Source: Vesta saturnalis
Lineage: Eukaryota > Arthropoda > Insecta > Coleoptera > Lampyridae
NCBI GenBank assembly: GCA_036346205.1
Contig: JARFJB010001947.1
Coordinates: 1 to 64,000 of the forward strand
DNA length: 64,000 bases
Reading direction: 5' to 3'
Made by a program: the position numbers and the translations under genes. The notes under the pieces were generated by a model. The model was not told the origin of the DNA and did no database searches. It saw only the letters and a list, made by a program, of their open reading frames with translations. Position 1 is the first letter of the stretch. Each line of letters opens with the position of its first letter. Of this stretch, positions 57,132-64,000 are shown piece after piece.

Positions 57132-57664
57132 TGTTACAGTCAAAGTGTACATTTCAGTGAATGTATGCATTAGCTAGGTAATGTATACATTTACTGATAT
57201 GCTTAGTTAAAGTATTCACAAAAAACCAAATGTAAACTTTTACTAGCTGATGTGTACATTAACTGATTCCACTTAGTGAAAGTATAATGCCAACATAACC
57301 ACAGTTAATATACTGCGACATAACCTAGCAATTTCTGTTGTTTACAGCCCTATTAGAGCGGTATTACTTAGATATTATAGCCACTTATAATAGAATAAAG
57401 TTTAGTTTTTAATATTATTGTTTAAATTTACTATGTTTGTATTTTATAGTATAATAGAATTTTTATGAAATTGGAATATTCGAATTATTGAAGCTCTGAC
57501 TGACACCCAGTAGTAAATGCATTCATTGCCTAGGTAATGCATACATCAACTAGTGAAAGCTTACATTTTATTTTTTGTGAACACATTAACTAAAAACATC
57601 AGTAGATGTATACATTGGCTAGCTAATGCATACATTCACTAAAATGTACACTTTGACTGTAACA
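57132..57664. mobile_element. MITE nested in piggyBac, 533 bp, TGTTAC...GTAACA ends
   Basis: The left end TGTTACAGTCAAAGTGTACA and its inverse at the right end match over about 150 bp, with repeated tgtatgcattagctag / atgtatacat words. The flanks are GATA (57128-57131) and TATA (57665-57668), an imperfect 4-bp duplication. TGTNRC ends with 4-bp duplications are described for Ginger-type DNA transposons; the assignment is inference. Non-coding. Confidence 0.7.
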
Positions 57665-58219
57665 TATATACCAACTTTTGTATTATGGATTTATAAAATA
57701 ATAAAATCTTATTTTTGGATATGTGTACTAGACGTCCTGTATCAAGAATATCCAAATTCGAAATATTTAGAATGCATATCGTAGTGATAATGAGGTGAAA
57801 ACGTGAATGCGGTAATTTACCGTCAGGCGCCAGGTTGTGTTACGATGAATGACGCGCCCGGATGAAGGTTAAAAATGTGCATTTTCGGTCGGGATGAATA
57901 CATTTCATTTTATTTATTATCTACGACGGTAAATACAATTATTATCGAATAACGTCCTTTTTTCAGAACTATAATTTTGGACTAAAAATATATAAAGGAT
58001 TATAAAAAATATTTAGGTGGCATCATTGGCTTGTGATTATATCGTTTTCATAAAAATATCAAACGTTAATGAAAATACGTATTACATTTTTCTTTCAAAC
58101 GTAGAAAGAAATTACCTCACTGCATCCCCTTTTGCTTATACCATAATCGTTAAACGTGCTTCCGACGAATATAAGAATCAAGCATTATAATATTTACCGA
58201 TATTTTATATTTTTGCAGT

Positions 58220-59127
58220 TGACAAAGTTGATCATGAAGAAAACTGGTTCAGATTAGCAGCTAAACCTCAACCCAAAGGAAAATAAGGTCCTATTACGGT
58301 TCACCACTTACTGAAATTATGTACATAAGCCAAAGCAATAAGATTAGGTTAGGTTTATTAAAAAGCGGGAATTCCTTTCGAAGTCCAGTGCCTATAAACA
58401 GTAAGCGGATTATGTTCAATAACACTTGTGCTTTAGATGCTACTTTTCAAGCAATTTCGGCGTCTTATTGTGACAGTTTAAGTTACAAAAATTACATTGA
58501 TTGTAACTTTGAATGTATTAATGAAAACATTAGAAAAATTATTCAGTTTGGCAAAAAGCGCAGCTACAAACATAGTATATAAGATAAGAGCTTAGTTAGT
58601 GTTAGATAATTTACGGTACTTCAGCAAAAAATGCATACTTAATGGTACCGATGTAATTGATTGTCAATGTAATATTACCCTCATTGTGGAGCTTTCACTA
58701 TCTCTGCATAATACAATAACGCAATCAACGTGTGCAACCCATTAGCATTACAATTATAAAGAAGTAACGATATGAACAATTAGAAGCTGCCATAGATAAT
58801 TGTTTAAACACAGGCATTAACCGCTTTCGTAACAAACCTGCCCAAACTGAGAGAATTCGTTCAGATCATTTATTTGTCGATTGTTGTGACTGTGGTATAA
58901 CAAAGTTATCAGATATACCTTTGGTTATAACTTTCTTAAACAGCAGTTACCATATAAAATCAGTTACTCATTTCTTTATTCAGTCAAGGGCACTTTGCGG
59001 TGATAACATTAATAGAATGAATCACTGTGTTTGTTATAGTGCTGGAAATGAAATAGTTGTTCAACCTCAATGCTTTTATACACAACTTAGTGCTCAATTA
59101 TTATTAAGTAATTTACATCTCATGTAA
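58220..59127 (+). pseudogene. Cysteine-protease-like domain, probable C-terminal part of the 52.6-kb orphan gene
   Basis: After an acceptor-like atatttttgcag (58208-58219) comes VDKVDHEENWFRLAAKPQP, then, after a shift, NKIRLGLLKSGNSFRSPVPI and MFNNTCALDATFQAISASYC (58410-58475). N-T-C-A-x-D followed by F-Q resembles the catalytic Cys box of ubiquitin-hydrolase-like (C19) enzymes (N-x-x-N-T-C-Y-x-N-S-x-x-Q). The end (58790-59127) has RIRSDHLFVDCCDCGITKLS and DIPLVITFL, then SVTHFFIQSRAL and MNHCVCYSAG, where a G-H-Y-type His box would fall. The middle is missing. I recall such domains fused behind the IDATG-type transposase in insects, so strand, order and the intron signals suggest one gene split by the piggyBac insertion. 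Confidence 0.45.
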
Positions 59128-59819
59128 GAAAGACCACAAAATTGTGTAAATTGTATTTTCCAACTATACCTAGATATACGCCAAAATAATTAACTAAAAT
59201 TATTACCATTTGATCTGTAAATAATTATAAGAATGGAAATATGATGCCCTTTCATTATTAGCTTTAAGTACCTTTGTTGTATTATATATGTTAATAGTTA
59301 TTACTAAATTTAAATTTTTTAGAGCTAGAAAACGGTAAGATGTTTGTAAAATCAATGTTACCTATGTATTTATAAAATAATTTCGATAAAGAAGTATAAG
59401 TGTGTAAAAATGCTAAATAACAAGTAGGTACATAGACACAAAAAGCTGGCTTATTTATTATAGTTTGTTTTCCTTTTCTTAAACACATTCAGTGAAATAA
59501 ATATTGAAACAGCAAGAAAAAGTGGGAATTTTTTCTACCAAACTTGATGTATTTGTTAGGATTAATCATAGGTATTTAATAATGCGTTTATCCGGCCGTG
59601 TTATTTACACATATGGTATGTTTTCTAGCAGGTGGTTGTATTTCAAGCAACTTACAGAAGGGGAGCTTGTGTTCTAGCTTAATCACCAAACACATGTTTG
59701 ATTGGCTACAAGTCAAGACACTTGGTTCACAAAGTCAATTACGGCCGATTAAAAGATCGAATACAAAGCTAAAGGGTTTGATTCCCAAAGTTACCAAATT
59801 ACTAGGTACTTGGAAGCAG
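59128..59819. other. A+T-rich spacer
   Basis: No supported feature; the 79-codon frame at 59598 partly overlaps the start of the satellite region. Confidence 0.35.
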
Positions 59820-60520
59820 TGTAACAGTACTACCTAGTTTGATAAAAAAACCGGAACAAATGCGGCACTAACTCGTGGATAGGATTTCGACGTTTGTGCT
59901 GTTGGCAAGGAGGTAAGTTAACAGAACACTAAAACATGGACGTGTTTCTGCAGTCGTTTGTTTTGCCAAAAAGTTTCCACTAACCGGCACAAACTCGGCA
60001 CTAGCCTATACACCCAGTTGCAACGTTTGTGCCGTTAACAAGGTGTGAAGTTAGCACCAAAAAATGTCGGTATTTCGGCAGTAATTTGTTTTGTCAAAAA
60101 GTTTGCAACAGCAGTAACCCGCACAAATGTGGCACTAACCTATCAATCCAATTGCGCCGTTGCCGTTAACAAGGTGTGAAGTTAGCAGGATATCAAAAAA
60201 TGGCGGTATTTTGGCAGCAGTTTGTTTTGCCAAAATGTTTGCACAAACGGAGCACTAACATATGGGTCCAATTTCGAAGTTTGTGCCTTTTGATGCAGCA
60301 AAATCGGCACTAACTTATAGAGCCAATTGCGACATTTGTGCCGTTGAGAAGCTGTGAAGTTAGCATAATAGCAAAAAATGGCCGTATTTCGCCAGTCGTT
60401 TGTTTTGCCAAGAAGTTTGCAACGGCACTAACCGGTACAAATGGAGCACTAACCTATGGGCCCAATTTCGAAGTTTGTGCCTTTTGATGTTCTGCTAACT
60501 TCACGGATCCTACTCAAGTA
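59820..60520 (-). repeat. Right satellite array (inverted copy of 44.4-45.4 kb), more degenerate
   Basis: The inverse phrase gcacta occurs at about 59865, 59998, 60132, 60252, 60307 and 60446, i.e. spacings of 133, 134, 120, 55 and 139 bp, so one unit is truncated. Unit words match the left array on the other strand (tttgttttgccaaaa, acaaggtgtgaagttagca, cggtatttcggcag). The outer flank 60520-60690 repeats tactcaag and attcgctta words as in 44401-44540. Confidence 0.8.
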
Positions 60521-60699
60521 GGTATTTGCATCAGTTACTAATAGATTATTCTTTTTTCGTGTAATTCAAATTTAGATTCGCTTACTTTGTATACCCAGGT
60601 ATGAATTTGCACTATTTTTTATAGCTTAATATTGGATTCACTTATTTGTGTACTCAAGTAAGAATTCGCACCACTAATTCTATTTCGTTACTTTGGTAG

Positions 60700-60770
60700 T
60701 ACTAGTGGGACACTTGCGCCGCCATCTTGGATTTTGACGTCACAAGCCCGCCCACGTGGGGGGCCGGTTT
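60700..60770. repeat. GC-rich module shared, inverted, with 3.2 kb
   Basis: gacacttgcgccgccatctt, tgacgtcacaagcccgcc and cacgtgggggg are the reverse-strand counterparts of the blocks at 3222-3325. Confidence 0.5.
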
Positions 60771-61150
60771 TTCCACCCTTATTTTTACTCGCTTACGTGT
60801 AGGACGTATTTTTTCACCCCTATTTTTTGCACATCCACGTGTGAGACAGGATTTTCAACCCTAATTTTTTACACATCCACGTGAGACCATATTTTCCACC
60901 CTTATTTTTAAACGCTTACGTGTAGGACGTGTATTTTCACCCCTATTTTTACACATCCACGTGTGAGACCGCATTTTCAACCCTTATTTTTATATACCCA
61001 CGTGTGAGACAGGATTTTCAACACCTATTTTTACCCGCTTACGTATATGACGTGTATTTTCACCCCTATTTTTTACACACCCACGCGTGAGACCGTATTT
61101 TCTACCCTAATTATTTTTTACTCGCTTACGTGAAGGACCGTATTACCTTA
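60765..61150. repeat. CACGTG minisatellite, ~40-bp unit in 119-bp triplets
   Basis: Units such as ttacacatccacgtgtgaga followed by a gtattttcaaccct block alternate with a gcttacgtgtaggacgt variant. The variant recurs at about 60796, 60915 and 61034, giving a 119-bp higher-order period made of one variant and two standard ~40-bp units. Confidence 0.75.
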
Positions 61151-61234
61151 TTTTTATTATTTCTTTTGGGGGGTTAAACCTCACGGCTGTATTAAGGACC
61201 TTTTGACACCTAGGACTTTTGCTAACGTGAGGAC

Positions 61235-61325
61235 AGGGGTGGGGGCTGGTCTTGGCTTAGAACTGTATTTAGGGCTGGAGCTTAGGGCTGGGGCTGGAGC
61301 TAGGGATAAGTCTTAGGGTTATTTG
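61235..61325. repeat. GGGCTGG-rich degenerate repeat
   Basis: Repeated gggctgg, ggagcttaggg and ggagctaggg words on the plus strand. The gcttagggctggggctgg core is not the arthropod telomere TTAGG in tandem. Confidence 0.5.
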
Positions 61326-61657
61326 GTGGTATTAAGGACCTTCTGGCTATATTAAGAACAGGGCCCCTGGAGGTTAGGCAAATGCACACGCATACAATGT
61401 TGGAAATTGCATAATTAATAAGATATTATTATTGAAATTATCGACCCTATTGCTTTAAAATGGCCACATGCTAATGGATGATCTTTTACCTAAAATGTTG
61501 TATTTCTAATAAGGAGGTTCTTATGCGACGCGTGTAGGGCTTCGCAACTTGTTCTCAGGCCTTCGCCCCTGGCCCCTTTGAGTAAAAATTGATTTTAGTG
61601 CCATCTAGCGCGTAAGACTAATGAACATTTTCTATAACAGAAGCTGATAATGCACAC

Positions 61658-61678
61658 CTCTCTCTCTCTCTCTCTCTT
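61658..61678. repeat. (CT)n microsatellite
   Basis: Uninterrupted CT dinucleotides. Confidence 0.9.
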
Positions 61679-61717
61679 ATCTTGTTTCTTCCTTCTCCCT
61701 CTCACCACACACCACAC

Positions 61718-61753
61718 ACGACACACACGCACGCACACACGCACGCACCACGC

Positions 61754-61811
<58 letters not shown>
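61718..61811. repeat. (CA)n/(CACG)n microsatellite
   Basis: Starts with acgcacgcacac words and becomes pure CA from about 61752 to 61810. The cysteine/valine frame on the minus strand is an artefact of the repeat. Confidence 0.95.
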
Positions 61812-63500
61812 CACAATCAAATTAATTAATCAATCTCAAACAAAGCACGCTCGATCACCAGATCAATCTCAACCAACCAACCGAAATTATGTCGTACAGT
61901 ATTGTGGAAATCAGATTACAGCTGAAACTGAATACATTCAAGTTTAATTAAATATGACGTGAAATAATAAATAATTTCTACCCTAATGGAATGATGCTTT
62001 ATGTATAGGTAGATCCTCTAAACAGCCACCACCTATACATTAGGAACATCATATCTGATTTATTTGCATGTTTAATTACATACACAAAACTATTTCATTG
62101 TAACGTGTTCATTAACAGCTGTAAAAACCCATTAATAAGTAATAATTACTTATATATAACATAGAGTTAAATTAAAATTAACACGTTTTAAGAATATCAG
62201 GTTGATATAACGGAAATAAAAGGCAAAAGGTTTTAATGGTTTATTATTATATAGGTGAATTAACAATAACTATAAGTTTAAAAACCGTGCGTACTTACTA
62301 TTTTGTAGAGCGGATCTTATGACGTTATCCTATAAGCATGATAATACATTTTAAAAATCTTTATCGGCATTTTTGTTAGCAATATCAGGTAAAAAACATA
62401 GATAAAAATAATACGCTCACCTTTAGAAGTTTTTCCTTCAGCGCTGTCATATGCTAAACTGAATTTTTATACAACGTACCTCACTAAAACACGCTTTGTG
62501 AATGGCTGAATATAAACACTCGATTACATACGGACATTAACTATTTAGAAAGTAATACAGAAAAACCTGAATTCGTATTTAATAATTATGTTGTACTTAC
62601 AAAAAATTTACATTCAAAACACAAATATTTTAAAAACGTCTAATACCACTAATGTTGCATCATAATAATAAAACTCATTATACAGTGATTACATATTAAA
62701 TACTTAAAATATGTAACTTTATACTACATCTATTATTACATAGAGATGGGATTATTCTTAAATTTAATTGATTTCGATAGAGCTCTGGAAATACTACAAC
62801 CGTTCGAAATCTGTCTTCTTCTCTCGATATCAAAAAGCTATACTAGTGATACATTAAGTAAGCATAATATCGGATACAGCTACATTGCTAACGATTATTG
62901 ATGTTTTTGCATGAGATTTTTGAATGAGACAGCCTCGCAGGTATTTTTTAAGAAAAGCTATACACATCTCACGAGAGCAAACGAGATTTTTGAGATACAA
63001 TCTCCTCATCACCTACACCTTGAACGATTATATTGTAACCTATAAAGCAAAGCTAATAACCCTAATAGTTTATCAGACATTATTACATGGACACGAGGTT
63101 AGCTCTAAATTAAATGGTTTCAACGCTGCTCTGGGAATGCTGTACACACTTAAAACCTTTAAGTCTGCTCGCCGAAGTTGTACCGTATTCACTTTCTTCA
63201 GTTTTATCTGCACTCTGTTTCGAAGCTGTAGTACGTTTTCTAATACATAAACAGAATCTTCAATACTGTGATACGTGTAGCAGCAAAACACATTAGCTAG
63301 TTAGTTTCACCTCTATATTACTTTACATGCAAGCCTGATCTTATCATAAATAAATACATCTGTCAAAAAAAGCTATTAAACATAACTCCACGGCCAGGTA
63401 TAGCAAGCAACGCTTCCAATTATAGCTCTTAGTCAACACAATAGGGCCTACAACTACATACAATCGACTAGCACTGCTTTAGCACGAGGATCAAACGAAA
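61812..63500. other. A+T-rich stretch without recognised genes
   Basis: One perfect 10-bp stem, atgtataggt (62001-62010) with acctatacat (62031-62040). The 108-codon frame at 62924 has no recognisable motif. Confidence 0.35.
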
Positions 63501-63524
63501 AACACGCACTCACGTAAGCACCAC

Positions 63525-63690
63525 GTCACGCACGCACGCACGCAAGCTCGCCGTACGCTCGCACGTACGCACGCACGTGCGAACGCTCGCGTACGTACGC
63601 ACACGCTCGCACGTACGCACGAACGTACACGCGCTCGCACGTACGCACGCTCACACGTACGCGCGTTCGCACGCCCGTACGTACCGCGCA
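63525..63690. repeat. (ACGC/ACGT)-type alternating purine-pyrimidine array
   Basis: About 165 bp of cacgcacgcacg, cgtacgcacg and gctcgcacgtacgc words, almost strictly alternating purine and pyrimidine. Confidence 0.9.
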
Positions 63691-63702
63691 CGCACACGTA
63701 TC

Positions 63703-63703
<1 letters not shown>

Positions 63704-63749
<46 letters not shown>
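63704..63749. repeat. (CA)n microsatellite
   Basis: Pure CA dinucleotides for about 46 bases. Confidence 0.95.
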
Positions 63750-63752
<3 letters not shown>

Positions 63753-63871
63753 AGGCGAAAACACGCTAAAGCGAAAAACTTGTAAACTTGCAAACATGAA
63801 TCAAGACGGTGGAGCACCGCTAGAAAAAACAGGTTTATTAACAAAACCGAAGGAAAGCTTAACGTTTTGAA

Positions 63872-63990
63872 ATATATTATTATTATTATTATTATAAACA
63901 ACAATACATCATTATTATTTAATAACATGCTTTATCGGTTCTTCTTCTTCTTGAACCGTGAGTCGTCCTCATCATCATCATCATGATTTT
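63872..63990. repeat. Trinucleotide microsatellites (ATT)n, (TTC)n, (ATC)n
   Basis: attattattatta at 63874-63895, cttcttcttctt near 63940 and catcatcatcatca near 63970. Confidence 0.85.
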
Positions 63991-64000
63991 GAGATTTGCC

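Larger units (their letters stand above)
54655..57868 (+). mobile_element. piggyBac transposon with both ends and TTAA target duplications
   Basis: TTAA at 54651-54654 and at 57869-57872 flank an element of 3,214 bp. The terminal inverted repeats are CCTTCATCCGGGCGCGT at 54655-54671 and its exact inverse at 57852-57868. Subterminal inverted blocks (ccaggcgcg...acggtagtttacc near 54840 and ggtaatttaccgtcaggcgcc near 57810) are typical binding regions. It carries one transposase gene with an intron and a nested MITE in the 3' region. Confidence 0.95.

Noticed and set aside
44401..60690. Whole block as one Polinton
   Set aside because: Size fits, but no polB, integrase, ATPase or capsid frame is recognisable inside; the polB remnant lies outside at 36-38 kb.
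61235..61325. Telomeric TTAGG repeat
   Set aside because: Only isolated ttaggg words among GGCTGG repeats, no TTAGG tandem array.
61595..61816. Cys/Val-rich 73-codon frame
   Set aside because: Produced by the (CA)n microsatellite.
63491..63928. 145-codon frame
   Set aside because: Translation of CA and ACGC repeats; no evidence of a gene.

Overview
This is a eukaryotic nuclear window, A+T-rich and almost entirely made of decayed transposable elements. I see no bacterial operons, phage genes or CRISPR arrays. The organism is most likely an arthropod, probably an insect: the repertoire (piggyBac with TTAA duplications, PIF/Harbinger with a Zeste/Myb-like partner, Tc1/mariner-like elements, a CR1/Jockey-like LINE, Ty3/Gypsy, Polinton-type DNA polymerase B, and two orphan families I remember from arthropod gene sets) fits that, but nothing here names a species. 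The one convincing host-gene piece is a single 147-bp exon of a metabotropic-glutamate-receptor-like class C GPCR on the minus strand (3478-3624).

Layout. 0.2-3.1 kb: three copies of a roughly 250-365 bp tandem repeat, the third split by a 2,025-bp TG...CA insertion with a 4-bp target duplication, read as a solo LTR. 3.5 kb: the receptor exon. 5.8-8.9 kb: a near full-length but broken LINE. 12.3-13.5 kb: a 1.2-kb foldback element. 13.9-14.4 kb: a fragment of a second LINE. 16.2-18.1 kb: a PIF/Harbinger fragment mixed with an unclassified repeat family. 22.5-25.7 kb: a second copy of the first LINE in opposite orientation. 25.7-29.9 kb: a degenerate Gypsy element (gag, protease, RT, RNase H, integrase, minus strand). 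30.1-32.5 kb: Harbinger transposase and Myb/SANT-like pseudogenes, the latter interrupted by a palindromic MITE and a tRNA-like sequence. 33.2-33.9 kb: an open frame of unknown role. 34.5-38.9 kb: a MITE, a LINE tail, a Polinton-type polB pseudogene and a Ser/Thr/Pro-rich frame. 40.7-42.0 kb: more of the unclassified repeat family.

44.4-60.7 kb is the most structured part. It is bounded by two inverted arrays of the same ~139-bp satellite with similar outer flanks. Between them are an orphan transposase-like gene (45963-47973, minus), a Tc1/mariner-like element with long inverted repeats (49081-52079), an orphan DDE-like transposase gene (52580-54490, plus), a piggyBac with both ends and TTAA duplications (54655-57868) carrying a nested MITE, and a cysteine-protease-like frame (58220-59127, plus). 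The last frame looks like the continuation of the 52.6-kb gene across an intron into which piggyBac jumped. My main hypothesis is a large transposon encoding a transposase-protease polyprotein with satellite-loaded inverted ends, later colonised by other elements. 60.7-61.3 kb holds minisatellites, and 61.6-64 kb is mostly empty apart from microsatellites.

Almost no coding feature is intact; most are annotated as pseudogenes. Family names rest on visible motifs and memory, not on searches.
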